In this document: positions 24,161 to 36,456 of the stretch, piece by piece
Layout: each line of letters opens with the position of its first letter
Position numbering within the stretch: the stretch's first letter is position 1
Assembly: GCF_032854445.1 (NCBI RefSeq)
Contig: NC_088301.1
Span: 24,278,226 to 24,342,225, forward strand
Direction: 5' to 3'
DNA: 64,000 nt
Source: Liolophura sinensis
Lineage: Eukaryota > Mollusca > Polyplacophora > Chitonida > Chitonidae
Notes under the pieces: generated by a model
What the model was told of the DNA's origin: nothing
Databases searched by the model: none
The model's input: only the letters and a program-made list of their open reading frames with translations
Program-made: the position numbers and the translations under genes

Positions 24161-27130
24161 TGAATTTCAAGTGAATGTAGGATATAGGAACTGGTCTTAC
24201 GTTTGGCTAGCTCGAAAAGAATGGCCAAATATTGATCTGATATGCCAGTCAGTGACTAGAGCTGCACCAAAACCCCCCTCCAAATCTGCGCAGTGTTGAC
24301 TTAACAGTGCTGGTCTTTGTACGCATCATCAGGAAGGGTAGCAGCTAGTTAGCAGAAGTGTTGAAACCTTGGAGACAGAACTCGTTATGGTTTTATTCTT
24401 CTTTTCGTTGTCCGGAACACTAAGGGGTGCGTTGGGTTTCTGGGAAAAGAGCCCATGTCTGTTTGTCCGTGCCGGTACCAATACCAGTGCCATGATCACT
24501 GCAACAAGGCAATGTCACTGGCATGGACAGAAATGCAAGCTGGTTCTGGTTGATTTGAATATGTCAAAGGGTGAAAATCTTGACAGATAGTCAGTCTTTA
24601 TTGCAGTCCAGGACAAAAGCTGATCCAGTGCTTGGCAGCTGTCAGTGATGGAATCCTTAATATATTCATGCTGATCGGTTTCTGTGTATGTCTGCTGTGC
24701 TGCTCCATCTTAGACTAATGGCCTCAAAACACAAATCAGAGGGAAGGAGAGCCTTGAAAGTCCTCAATGTTTGCTTGAATTAATGAAACAAATTCTGACA
24801 TTTGATATGTTTGCCCTACATAGTCAACAGAAGTGTTAAATAAACAGCCATGCTTCAGTACTCCCTGGGTGTAATGGTGCAATTTTCTAATGTGAATTTC
24901 TCTTCAAACAAACTTCACAGCACGCATTTAGATAATATTGTTTGACTTGATGATAGTGCAGCTATGTGTATCAAGGTTAATATGCTTTATTAATATTACC
25001 ATAGTGATGGTGTTTTTTGCCTGTTATGTTAACAGAATACCTGCACATACTTACAAGTGAATTGTAATATTGTCGAAGATACTAGTGTATGACTGAATAT
25101 ACATTATATGTATATATGATCTATAATAGTGCTTTGTTTTTGTGGTGTAGATAAATGGTTCATTTGTATGTTGATTTCAACTTGTTCGCCTGTCAGAGAA
25201 TCAAAATCTTGACATCCTACGTTTGATGATAGGCACTGCACTTAAGACGAGGACTTTGTGTAAGATGACATAAATTTTGTGGCATGTCAAAGCTATTGCA
25301 GATGAACACTTCTACTTCTGTAGCACAGACCAATATCATCACAAACCTGAAGATAAGAGGTGCATGGATATTTATTGAAACTACTCTGTCCATGCTAATA
25401 TAATATGACCATCTCAAGGTTGCTTCACCCCAAAAAATCTTAGTTCATTATTATCTAATATTGGACCATGTGAATCTTTTTCCATAGGAGCGTTTTCCAA
25501 AATGTCATTAACCTATTTTCAGGCATATAACCATCAGCCTATGGCTAAAACAGTTGATATACCCATGTCTGAACATAATTTCAAAAGTTTGTTGCCATAG
25601 TAAAGAAATGCACGTATATGTTTATATGATCAAGTGCAGGGGAAAACTTTGATTCTTTCCTTTGCAATATGATTAATGGAAAAGTGTGAATTTTTTTTCC
25701 TAGGCTTCCAAGAATGGCCACTCAGCGAAGCACTGATTTATGATGAGATCCGCATAAATTGTCAACTATTGATTATAACTTGATAGTTTTATGAAAACGA
25801 TCGATACTTTAGCTCAGCATTTTTCTCCAAGGGGACTTTTAACGTGAAAGAGCATATCATCTACTTTGCAACTCAAGCTGGTTTGTCTCGGGACATTTTT
25901 GTGTGTCTCCAGGTACATGTACTCACTTGTGCTCTGCTTGATTATTGTGAAGGTTGTCATGCTTTCTCTCTAAAGTGTTTGATGTGCAGATCCCTTTTGA
26001 ATTCTGAATCTTCTTCTTATACAATACCGGTCCATCTGTGAAGAGGGCAATCAACATGTATTCTGTACTAAGCAGTGTGAAGTATGCATGTCAAATTGAT
26101 GACTACAGCGACGAATGGGGTTTGCACTATAATCTGTAGCCTTGTGTTATGACAGTGTCACTGGTCAATATCGTGGACTAGGGGGGCTGAGGGGCTGGGG
26201 GGCAGTAGGTGGAAAAGCAGGCAGGCTTAATTATTAGAGAACGAAGGATGAAATATGCATGGATCAGTAATCGTTCTGCCTACATAATGAATATTGGGAA
26301 TGTAGCAGACTGGCGGGCATTGCCAGGTACGCACGTGTCAATAGAATCTAGAGTGTATATGGATTGACCAAGAGGGAAAAACAAGCTCCCCCAGCGCCAC
26401 CCCAGCGCCCCGTAGAAGCCCTGGTCCAGATTCGTCGAGCAGAACCTCCCCGAAGCTGCCATGATTATTATTCACCGACAAAGCATCTTCTTTGATCTTG
26501 ACATATTCAGATTCTTGTGCAGTCCATTGATGAAACAAACAAATTTGACAATACACAGCATCTTTCATTGTTGTCATGTCTGTCTGTTGACTCTCTTAAA
26601 CATTAGCCATTACGTATTGACCAGTTTCACACCGACGTCTACAGTTTCACCCACAGTATCAGGGCCTCAGATATCGAGTTACCAATTGTAGCCAAATAAT
26701 AGCTGATTCAATATACTGAGAACGGGACCAAATGTTGCCGAGTGTATAGAAAAAGTGCCGAAGATTGATAGCGATGACTCGGAGGTCAGGCACGGGGAAA
26801 GATCATTAAAATCATCTGTAAATTGACCAAACACTAGAAAACAGTGGAGATTGACCACATGTGTGAATATCTTGATATCATTTCTGCGAGGTGTTGACAC
26901 AAACTGGGGACAGTATAGAGTCATGGATTTTGATTTTGAATTAATTTTGGTTCACAAGCGGAAGTCTTTGTCTGATATTCCACTCCTAATTGGTGGAATT
27001 ATGCTTCCAAAGCTCAGCAGAAATTTGCACATCATATTAAACAATTTTGTGTAGAGTCAAGTCATATTTTGGAGGACACTGTGTATTCATGACATTTTGT
27101 CACTATGTTTCAGAGAGAGGAATAAGGGTA

Positions 27131-27349
27131 TACTGTATTTCACCTAAAGTTGAACCTTTTTCATGTTACACATTTTGCTTGATCCTGCTTGATTCATCCA
27201 GCTTATAGGCCACTTGAAGAATTTTTTGTAAGGTTGATTAATTACTTTTCTCAAAGACTAAAGTAGTGGCGTTGAAAATATCATTTTAAGGCCTTGATGT
27301 GCTTTGGAAAGTGTGATTTTATATGCCAAATTTTAGGTGAAATACAGTA
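27131..27349. mobile_element. 219-bp MITE with 18-bp perfect terminal inverted repeats
   Basis: TACTGTATTTCACCTAAA at 27131-27148 is exactly inverted at 27332-27349. The outer TA on each side fits a TA target duplication, as made by Tc1/mariner-type transposases. There is no coding capacity inside, so the element is non-autonomous. The perfect ends suggest it is fairly young. Confidence 0.8.
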
Positions 27350-27433
27350 GCTCTCTTGAATGCATTTTGCAACCATCAGCAGGACCTAATTGATAAATAA
27401 CACGGCTTACAGAAGTGTCCAGTAATAAGTGAG

Positions 27434-28337
27434 GTACATTTAGCAGATGGTATTACTGAGTGGGATACATGTAACAGATGACATTGTTGAGTGAGGTACG
27501 TGTAGCAGATGACATTGCTGAGTGAGGTACGTGTAGCAGATGACATTGCTGAGTGAGGTACATGTAGCAGAGGACATTGCTGAGTGAGGTACATGTAGCA
27601 GAGGACATTGCTGAGTGAGGTACATGTAGCAGATGGCATTGCTGAGTGAGGTACATGTAGCAGATGACATTGATGAGTGAGGTACATGTAGCAGAGGACA
27701 TTGCCGAGTGAGGTACATGTAGCAGATGACATTGCTGAGTGAGGTACATGTAGCAGAAGACATTGCTGAGTGAGGTACATGTTGCAGATGGCATTGCTGG
27801 GTGAGGTACACGTAGCAGATGGCATTGTTGAGTGAGGTACATGTAGCAGATGACATTGCTGAGTGAGGTACGTGTAGCAGATGACATTGCTGAGTGAGGT
27901 AAATGTAGCAGATGACATTGCTGAGTGAGGTACGTGTAGCAGATGACATTGCTGAGTGAGGTACATGTTGCAGATGACATTGCTGAGTGAGGTACATGTA
28001 GCAGATGACATTGCTGAGTGAGGTACATGTAGCAGAGGACATTGCTGAGTGAGGTACATGTAGCAGATGGCATTGCTGAGTGAGGTACACGTAGCAGATG
28101 GCATTGTTGAGTGAGGTACATGTAGCAGATGACATTGCTGAGTGAGGTACATGTAGCAGATGACATTGCTGAGTGAGGTACATGTAGCAGATGACATTGC
28201 TGAGTGAGGTAAATGTAGCAGATGGCATTGCTGTGCGAGGTATGTGTAGCAGATGACATTGCTGAGTGAGGTACATGTTGCAGATGACATTGCTGAGTGA
28301 GGTACATATAGCAGATGACATTGCTGAGTGAGGTACA
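27434..28337. repeat. 31-bp minisatellite, about 29 copies
   Basis: The unit is GCTGAGTGAGGTACATGTAG followed by CAGATGACATT. Variants (GATGG, GAGGAC, TACGTG, TTGCAG) are shared between distant units. For example, the CACGTAGCAGATGGCATTGT variant occurs near 27810 and again exactly 279 bp (nine units) later. All three minus-strand frames stay open for 0.85-1.0 kb because the unit contains no stop in any phase. These frames are artefacts of the repeat. Confidence 0.95.
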
Positions 28338-28530
28338 AGTGAGGATATGTTATCAACGATATACCACTGTGTGATTTATACATGTGTGAAGCAAAGTTAC
28401 CACACTATGAAGTACATTGTATGTTACAAAGGGTATCAGGAGGTAAGATATGTGAAATGGTTTCACTGTGCAAGGTACCTGTCCATCACTGTGTGAGGTA
28501 CAGCAGTATGTTCTCTGTATCTGACTCTGT

Positions 28531-28672
28531 TATTTTATTTATTTATTTATTTGATTGGTGTTTTACGCTTTACTCATGTATATTCCACTTATGTGTGATG
28601 GGAGGAATCTGCGCTGAAACCCACAACCATTCGTAGGTTGCTGGAAGACATTCCCAAGTACGGCTCTGCAAA
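28531..28672 (+). mobile_element. SINE family B, partial (tail first)
   Basis: An ATTT-repeat tail is followed by GATTGGTGTTTTACGC, a degraded TACTCATGTATATTCCACTT, then GAAACCCACAACCATTCG and GTAGGTTGCTGGAAGACATT. It is missing the tRNA-like end. It faces the minus-strand copy at 28787-28931. Confidence 0.75.
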
Positions 28673-28786
28673 TTGAGCCATATATGGTCAGGTCTCATGT
28701 AAATATTGTTCCATGTGAAACCTTTTCATAAGGTTATGTAAAGATGCAATATACTATATGCCTCCTGTCATATATGAGATGCTTCC

Positions 28787-28931
28787 TCTCCTGCCGTATG
28801 TGGGAAGGTCTGCCAGCAACCTGCGGATGGTTGTGGGTTTGCCCTGGGCTCCACCATAATGCTGGCCGCCGTCGTAAACGTGAAATATTCTTGAGTACGG
28901 CGTAAAACACCAATGAAATAAATAAATAAAT
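28787..28931 (-). mobile_element. SINE family B, partial, inverted
   Basis: In plus-strand order the words are GGGAAGGTCTGCCAGCAACC, TGCGGATGGTTGTGGG, ATAATGCTGGCCGCCGTCG, TTGAGTACGGCGTAAAACAC and an AATA-repeat tail. It is therefore reversed relative to 28531-28672, with about 115 bp between them, forming an inverted SINE pair inside the intron. Confidence 0.8.
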
Positions 28932-29180
28932 ATATGAGGTGTAAAATGGCATTATACAACAGTCAAATAAATGAAATCATGTGAGGTGTAATATATCACC
29001 GCTCATCTCATGAATTATGGATTGAAATAAGAATCGCAGAAAACAATGAGAAATGATTAAAAATTATTGCTTTTTTGTTTCATCGCATTTGTAACATATG
29101 TCGCAGGTATCATGCCGTTATTATTATGAGAAGAATCCATGTACCATGCCTGTTACAGTATAAGAACTCTCAGCTTTTCG

Positions 29181-29330
29181 GTTCCATCGTTATGGTATTA
29201 ATGTTCCATCGTTATGATATTAATGTTCATCATTATGATATTAATGTTCCATCATGATATTAATGTTCCATCATTATGATATTAATGTTCCATCATTATG
29301 ATATTAATGTTCCATCATTATGATATTAAT
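29181..29330. repeat. 22-bp minisatellite
   Basis: GTTCCATCATTATGATATTA plus AT repeats about six to seven times with small deletions. The array is repeated at 37844-37993 as part of the large segment, apparently with the same copy number. Confidence 0.85.
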
Positions 29331-30352
29331 GTGATCGTTCTTTAATTGGATACCGTACTGAAGCATTTTTCACTTGCTAATCATGTAGGATGGCTGTCCC
29401 ATTGTAATAGTGAGGAAAAGGTTTTAGGAAAGACATCGATCTAGGATGATACTAAAGCATGGTGTTATTGAGAATTACATGTACTTTATACTCTCCCCTA
29501 TGAACATGGCCCAGCAATGTTTTGCACGTGCGAACACAAGAGTGAACCCTATACATGTACAATTGGGAGATACATTCTCAACAATACATCGGTAATTGAC
29601 AATGAACCCAACGAGAAAATGGCCAGCTGTGGCAAGCTAGTCTTCAGTTTTAACGAGCGTTCACTGCCAGGAATACAGGCTTGTACTTGTATACATGAGT
29701 GAAGAACAGAGGCAGGCTGAGCACTGCATGCAGGGTCTTTTTTTGCATTGGACTCGGCGAAACAGCTGTTGCCATTTTGTGTTTGTAGTTTTAATTTGAC
29801 ATCAAAATGTTCCTTTACCTGTTTATAAACCTGATATTTCAGCAGAGTGGATAGAAAGTGCACTAGTTTTATGGATTGATATAGGCCTAACCTATAATAA
29901 ATTGCTATTCCTACACTTACACATGTGTACATATACCAAAAGGTACTGTAATATGATACTAATGCAGCATGACAACACAATACACCTGACTGCTATATTG
30001 TATTTGATTATTATAAAAGCAAAAGAACAGCGGGGTTCCAAAAAAAAATAATAAATAAGCAAAAACCAAAAAAAGAAAAAAAGAAAGCACATACGAGAAT
30101 AATAAATATTGAAAATAATTTCTGTGTATTGCTATAAAATGAGTAGATCACCCTTGGATGTCAAATAAATGAAATGTCAAGGTACATGTACATGTATGTG
30201 TCACCATTGATTCTGATGTGAACAGATGATTGAGCATGACGAGGGACAGTGGTCACAGGGGCCAATCAGTGCAGCATAGCAGTTTGACCCACCCTGTAAA
30301 TTTATTGTTCATTAGGGCTTGGATGCTGTGTTTGTTCAGTGCTAATTGCTTG

Positions 30353-30355
<3 letters not shown>

Positions 30356-30432
<77 letters not shown>
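30356..30432. repeat. (AT)n then (TGTA)n microsatellite, long allele
   Basis: An AT run of 56 bp (30356-30411) is followed by GTAT repeats. The matching site in copy 2 (39023-39042) has only 20 bp of AT. A length difference of this kind is typical of alleles. Confidence 0.95.
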
Positions 30433-30435
<3 letters not shown>

Positions 30436-31418
30436 TCATTCTATGTAGATTTTTGTAGTGAAATAATTTTAATATTGACATACCTGAATATATAGAAAAA
30501 TTGGAAGCTTGTGGTAAATATGTGTTTAACAGGTAAAATAAGATTGTGTCCATATATTAAGAAATAATAATGATGATAATAATAATAATACATCGCAGTA
30601 GCAGTCCATACATTGATATTGACCTGTATGTATAAAAATCAAGTCTAAGGCTTAGCAAAGAAGTGGTTAGCAGGGGACTATCACATATGCTTTAAGTCAT
30701 AATACTCGCGGGTTGCATATAATAATGAATGCTGGGAAAATGTTTATAGACTTGAGGAACATTCTGTAAAGCCTGTGGTATTAATTGTTCATAATGTTAC
30801 AAACTCTAATTCTGAACTTTCTGCCACACTGTTTAATTAAAATTTTGGAGTATTTTAAGGTTTAAGCAGCTTGTCATGCTAAATGTGGAATACAGCCTCC
30901 CTCCCTACATGAGAGAGTTTTCGATGAAGTACATTGGCTACAGCATTGTCAAGCATGGGTTTCATGTTACATTACCATCTTTATATGCCACTAAGTGATG
31001 GATAGTTTTTCTTGTAAGGCCATCTAGACATGAAGCTGAAGGTGACCTTGAATTGCAAGGAAAGTGGGTATGACGTGCCCTACCGGGACCAAGTTAAGAA
31101 AAATCTGTCCTCTTCAATACACGCGCATATAGTCTATTAATGTAACCAGTTTGTCTGTGCAAAACTATGGCGGTAAAATTAATTAGCATAAAAAAAAAGC
31201 ATTTAATTTTTTTTTTCCTGTTTTTAGTTATTTTTTTTTTTTTGATAACAAAAGACATGGCATATAGCACTGTCAGCTGCTGTTTAGTCTGATCCTTAAT
31301 CACTGTGCCAAATCCGAGCGGTATTGACGGTGGAAGGACACCTGATTGAGGCAACGATCTTATTGCTGTTTTATCATCTCTCATGGCGTTATGCTGACAG
31401 ATTTATTGCTATTTGCAG

Positions 31419-31547
31419 GTGGCCATCAAGGTGATCGATACACGGAAAATAAAGGAGGATTATGTTAAGCAGAATCTTCATCGTGAAGCTCGTATTCTGG
31501 GCCAGCTGCGGCATCCAAACATCATCCGTCTGTTCGAGACCCTTAAG
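31419..31547 (+). CDS. HUNK-like Ser/Thr kinase, second coding exon
   Basis: The exon is 129 bp (43 codons), starting after TTTGCAG and ending at AAG|GTAAGC, with phase 0 on both sides so that it follows the exon at 11723-11833 directly. It encodes the rest of the kinase N-lobe: VAIK, whose lysine (residue 41 of the joined protein) contacts ATP phosphates; the alpha-C helix with YVKQNLHREARI, whose glutamate (residue 60) should form the salt bridge; and RHPNIIRLFETLK, the beta-4 region. The spacing YV..NL.RE..I....RHPNI is what points to HUNK rather than SIK or MARK, as judged from memory. The catalytic HRD and DFG segments must lie downstream of position 64000. A frameshifted second copy lies at 40046-40173. 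Confidence 0.9.
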
Positions 31548-31879
31548 GTAAGCTCACTTGACATCATCTTCATCTGTCCACCTGACTCCCCCAGACCAAA
31601 ACCCCACCCCTTACCCCTGCAATCAGACATACATGAGATACTATGTTTTATGAGGCCAAAGGATGGAATCCCTTCCCCTTCTACCTAGGAAGGGGATATT
31701 CACCACTTTATATTGCCTCTTGTTTAAATGTCTATTCTTTTAGTGTATTGACTGTTCCCCACATGATCACGTTAAGACCATTGGAAAATTTACAGGTTTA
31801 AGAATCTGAAATATGGATCTCAACACTATATATTTATGACATATAAACTATGCATTTTTGTCTGAAATTATCAACAGTT

Positions 31880-32030
31880 TTCATCAGTTTTGAGTGCATC
31901 AGTATATTTCAGGTCGTGAAATATACCTGAAATTTTGAGTGCATCAGAATTTCAGGTATATTTTGAGTGCATCAGTATGTTTCAGGTCAGTTTTGATCAA
32001 TTTTGAGTGCATCAGTATATTTCAGGCCTT
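31880..32030. repeat. TTTTGAGTGCATCAG repeat, short allele
   Basis: TTTTGAGTGCATCAG alternates with TATATTTCAGGT and the inverted ATACCTGAAAT. Copy 2 (40514-40765) carries one additional ~113-bp unit. Confidence 0.85.
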
Positions 32031-32330
32031 GAGACTTACAGTGGATATTCTGACATTTGCGTTATAATCTGCCTATATTATAAAAAATGTACATTTCATT
32101 TAGGTGTAAACGACTTAGGTATTTGTGGGATAATTTTTCTACTTTAGGGGAATTGTTGGAAGAAATTTTTTGCGGGAAAACTGTTGTTGGAGGAAAGTAA
32201 TGATCGGAAATGTGCATGTGCTAAATTCAAAGGCTTCACGTAAGAATTAAATCTGTTACATTGAAACTTGTCCATTTAATTTTCAAAAACCATTGATCTG
32301 TAACATGCATGTGCTGTGCGGAAAAACATG

Positions 32331-32559
32331 TATTTATTTATTTGATTGGTGTTTTATGCCGTACTCAAGAATATTTCACTTGTATGATGGCGGCCAGCAT
32401 TATGGTGGGAGGAAACTGGGTAGAACCCGGGGAAACCCACGACAATCCGCAGGTTGCTGACAGACCTTCCCATGAGCTTGACTTGAACTCACAGCGACCG
32501 CTGTGGTGAGAGGCATCTGGGTCATTGTGCCGTGTTGGCATACTAACCACGTTGGCCCC
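32331..32559 (-). mobile_element. SINE family B, near full length (tRNA head on the minus strand)
   Basis: Read on the minus strand from 32559, the head is GGCCAACGTGGTTAGTATGC (A-box-like), followed by TGTGAGTTCAAGTCAAGC (B-box-like). A long variable-arm-like spacer lies between them, as in Leu/Ser-type tRNAs. The body includes the complement of ATTATGGTGGGAGGAAACTG, and the element ends with an AAATA-repeat tail at 32331. It is about 229 bp long. The same copy is at 41069-41298. Open frames of 128-140 codons across this element (32400-32786, 41103-41525) are repeat by-products. Confidence 0.82.
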
Positions 32560-34388
32560 GAAAAATGTGAAAGAATTGAATCTAATTTACATCGAAACAA
32601 ATCTATGTTATATTTGAAAACGAGGCAGATCAGTAGTGCACATTTTCCATGTATGCAGTGGTTGCCAGAGTATTTCTCCTCCCGTCTTACTTCTGTAACA
32701 CCGGGACTCGACGGCCATGATGGCACGTAATGGCGGCTATTATGTGACTCCCAGTCTTCCTGAGAAGCCAGTCTTAGATCTGTCACTGATGTTAAATGAA
32801 GGCTGATTGTGTTGGTGTAATTACAATAGGACCCAGGCTGCCTGACTGGCTGGCTGGCGGACCGGTTTGGACTGTACAGTCAGGGCTGGTTGACTCTTTG
32901 GCCATGCTGGCTGAAAGCTTTGGAAGCCAGTTCCCTGTTGGAAATGCAGAAACACAATTGATTAGTTAGTTCACCAGGGCTGTTGTGTGTTTCAGGGCTC
33001 AATGTTCAGCCTCTGTAGCGTCTTGTCACGGTAATGTAGTAGTAGTTATAACATCAGAGAAGTCATCCAGGCCTAGAAAACATCCCCCCTCCCTCGCCCC
33101 CCTCACCCACTCTTTCTCTTGTCTTAGTTCCAGAGCCGTTGGCTCTTAGTTCCCGTGTCTCTGAGGACTACGGAACGATTTCTGTCCCTAACACAATTTG
33201 AGACAAAGCTCGTAATTTAGAGCGTTGGGAGGGGAAACGAATCGGACGGCAAAATGTTTAGCCGTGTGTTTAGGAGCCCTGTGCATGAATCGAGAGATGG
33301 TAAAGTCTCTTGTCTGTACGCATTGATTTCTTCTGTCTGATGAATACAGCTGTCAAATCTACAAGCTCTTGTGCCAGTCGTCAGCTGGTTAACGCGGCTC
33401 TATCCAGCAGATTCTCACGACACCTGCAACACAGGAATAACATGGCATGGCCCAGCTGGGGAGGGAGGAAAGCCTTCTGAAAGCCGCGTGGGGTGAAATC
33501 TCTTGTAGAAAGCCGCATTATACAATCAGAGATTGAACTTTTCAGCAATGGCCACTCTGCTTACTTGTAGTGTGCAAAACTCGTTTATCTTGTGCAAAGC
33601 AGGGAGATCATTGTGCGTTATATAGAAATAATAAACCCGCTCTAAGCTGCAACTTAACAGTTATTGGCCTGTTTGCTCTGATTGTCTGTCAGTTAAATTT
33701 TTGACATGCTGTCTTTAAACATCAAACAGTCATTTGACTTGCGTGTCAGACAATATGATATCCCATACAGGGATTATTGCAGCTATTGTGAATTTACACT
33801 GTTTTTCTTCTTTTTTTATTTTTAAATGGATTTTGTACGTATGTAAAAGGTCATGATGTACCATAATCTAACAGTATTTACCGACTGACTTGCCAATGTT
33901 TCCTGTTTCTGAGAGTTCTTTTGAGTTCAGAAAGGTGTTTTGAGGTTTACTTGGAACATGGGATTATATTCTACAGTAAAATTACAAGTTTCAGCACCAA
34001 AAGTCATATTTTGTGACATTTGTATGCCTCTTTTGTGGGCGAAATTGGAGGTCTTTTTGGGGTATTACATGTAGCATCAGTATGTAAGTATGTTAGATTG
34101 GCTTTCTCTCTTCAGGGTTTAACAAACAAATAATTGCTTACCATTTCATATATCATGCATCTAGTGATGCTGTCGGTAGGTATTTGAGGGACATACCCCA
34201 GTGTCAGATTAATGTGGCATATGTAAACATATATAATCATATAAGGACTTTTACTGATGTAGAAATGTGCAACATCACCAAAGTCTTGAAGAAATCGGAG
34301 ATTTTGTCGCTTTGGCAGGCACCACGTTTTCATAGCGAGAGAAAGCATATTAGTGTCGGTATGCACTTGCATAACCAATTCTTCTACA

Positions 34389-34608
34389 TACCCTAATTCC
34401 TCAAACTTCACGTACAAGAGGTCAAGTTTCAAGCCCAATTGATGCACATTTTTAATTTGATGTTGGAGACAAAACTACATTCGTTTGATTGGCCAGTTTC
34501 AGGACTTCACAAAAAGTATAATTTTATCAGTCTACACAGAATAAGGCCTTTTGAATATGCTTGAAAAAACACCTTAATGACATGGGAAAAGATCGAAGAT
34601 TTACAGTA
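34389..34608. mobile_element. MITE with TACTGTA-type ends, copy 1
   Basis: A 220-bp element whose left end TACCCTAATTCCTCAAACTT is an imperfect inverse of its right end, the complement of which begins TACTGTAAATCTTCGATC. The internal word AAAAGTATAATTTTATC and a TACACAGAATAA word are shared with the elements at 51568 and 59271. It has no coding capacity. The outermost TA on each side fits a TA target duplication. Confidence 0.7.
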
Positions 34609-34617
34609 GTACTTCGT

Positions 34618-34762
34618 GTAAGTGAGTGAGTGCCTGGGGTTTAACGTCGTAGTTTAAAATTTTTCAGCAATATGACTAGGAAGGAGTCTTTAGAGTGCAT
34701 GTGATGTGCCTCCTTGTTGCAGGGGGGATTTGCACCGCTCTTTTATCTAGTGCTGCTTCACT
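34618..34762 (-). mobile_element. SINE family A, truncated (tail half only)
   Basis: AGTGAGTGAGTGCCTGGGG and TTTAACGTCGTA, followed by GAGTGCATGTGATGTGCCTC and TTTGCACCGCTCTT, match the tail half of the elements at 4315-4643 and 23386-23725. The tRNA-like head is absent, as in ordinary 5'-truncated retrotransposon copies. Confidence 0.8.
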
Positions 34763-36442
34763 ATGACCTTATAAATAGTTACACTTAATGGCTCTTGAAA
34801 TAATAAAGGGAATATATACAATAATGCTGTTAAAATGAAGATAAAAACGAGTTTTCTATAATTCCTTCACTGTTTAGCATGTAACATGAAAAAAGTTCAG
34901 TTTGGTTTTGATTGTATGTGTACATGTAGGATTGCATTTCTTGATTCGGGACAATTTTTCAATAAGGTTAGATTTGGGATTGCTAATTTGGATTAGATTC
35001 TTTGCAGCAGTTTATGTATATAGGTGTATTACCTTTGCAGAGAAAGGCTAGAGCCAAAATCACAGCGTATGGAAATATAACGAATCTTTGAATAGCTGTA
35101 TTTGTGTTCCATCACAGCCCTGCATTTAAGTATCTGCTAAACTGACATGCAACAATTAATCCATGGAATGAAAGGCGAATTGTGGATTGATTCCAGTAAA
35201 TCAGGACGCGGTCTCGACAGCTGCAAGATTAACGGACTTCGCCGACACATCATGGATCAGAATACACTCAGAATCGATCTTTTTCAGCATGTTTAGCATT
35301 TCAAATATTTCTGATTAGAAGAAGCGCTCTATTGTGCAGTGGCGTGTAAAATCAAAATTGGCTGACGACATGTTGTCACACTTTTTCTTTGGATGGAGGG
35401 AGAGCTGGTCCCTGTGTGTGTAATACTAGCAAGATACAATGGCAGTTGAGGTGAAGCTAAGGCCTTCATGCCATCCCATTTCACGGTCACACAGAGGTGG
35501 TTATTGATCAGTTATGACATCAATAGTGCGATTCGCCTGGCGATGCAATGTTGTGCTTCGTCTACCAGACTGTTGTACTTTCATTAGTTGATCAGCCTGA
35601 TTCGGATAATTGTATAACCAATGGACAGACAGCTCAACCCTATTTCACTAGTGCCTGAGTTCTGATCAGTTCTTAGTGTCCAATTTTCCCCTAAAACACA
35701 TTAGCCCTTGTACTCTCCAGCCAATAGACTGAGGAAACTTCAGGCATTAGTCCAGATTACATTTACAAGTATTAACTAAATGTATAAAGCCCATTGACTT
35801 TTTTATTTTACACTCACATATAAACATTGGCGTTTCACATTATTGTTTGCTTCTCCAGTAAAATTCCTTGTCATTCGCTAAATTTCTATTCAATATAAAG
35901 TCCTTTTCCAAAAATTGTTTAGTTCATGTTGGAAAACGATTTTAAAAATATATATCTGTAAATTTAAAATTGTATCATAATGTATTGCTTTCGATGTATG
36001 TTATTGGCATGACAAGTTCTGTGGAAAAAGGTATATGACCAGTTATGAATGGAATTAATGAACTGGGAAGAACTCTTTGTATTCACTTGAATCTGCAATA
36101 TGGCTACCTTAATGTGCCCGGGAAAAATGTAACATTGCAAGAGAAATGAATGAGCTAATTAATATTATACATAAAAGTTCTGAACTCTTATTCTCATATT
36201 TTTAAAATGGAAAAGGTTTATCATTATTATTGAACTGAGAGTACTTGATGTTTTGAAAACATTTCATGGATGATTTGGTTAAATTAAAACGAATGAAGTG
36301 TAGATTTATAATGACTGAAATAAGGAATTAGGTTGAACAGGACGGCAACTGGCTTGTAAATTTTGTCACAATTTATCAAGATGCTCTTGTGTGTTTAAAA
36401 GACTTGCAGCCATTACAACATGTAGCCATTGTTAAATGTAGT

Positions 36443-36456
36443 AAGATGGCCATCTT
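36443..36456. promoter_or_regulatory. 14-bp perfect palindrome containing AAGATGGC
   Basis: AAGATGGCCATCTT is self-complementary and contains, in both orientations, a YY1-like AAGATGGC core. It is identical in the second copy of the segment. A role as an intronic regulatory site is a guess; a 14-bp palindrome can arise by chance. Confidence 0.25.

Larger units (their letters stand above)
11834..31418 (+). other. intron 1 of the kinase gene
   Basis: This is a GT-AG intron of about 19.6 kb between two phase-0 coding exons. It contains several minisatellites, one full-length SINE, a MITE and an inverted pair of SINE fragments, listed separately. I saw no additional exon with kinase similarity inside it. 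Stretches not covered by other entries (11834-13159, 16741-23385, 23726-27130) are AT-rich, with only short random open frames. Confidence 0.75.

Noticed and set aside
27376-28383. Open frames of 284-335 codons on the minus strand
   Set aside because: They are translations of the 31-bp minisatellite in three frames, with a 31-residue cycle and no independent sequence.
29549-29980. 143-codon minus-strand frame, repeated at 38212-38643
   Set aside because: Its presence twice is explained by the duplicated segment. It shows no known domain or splice-site support and lies antisense within the intron.
30230-30553. Open frames over the AT microsatellite
   Set aside because: They consist largely of Tyr-Ile repeats encoded by the AT run.
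32400-32786. 128-codon minus-strand frame (and 41103-41525)
   Set aside because: It overlaps a SINE family B copy for much of its length. The rest is unique intron sequence with no domain.
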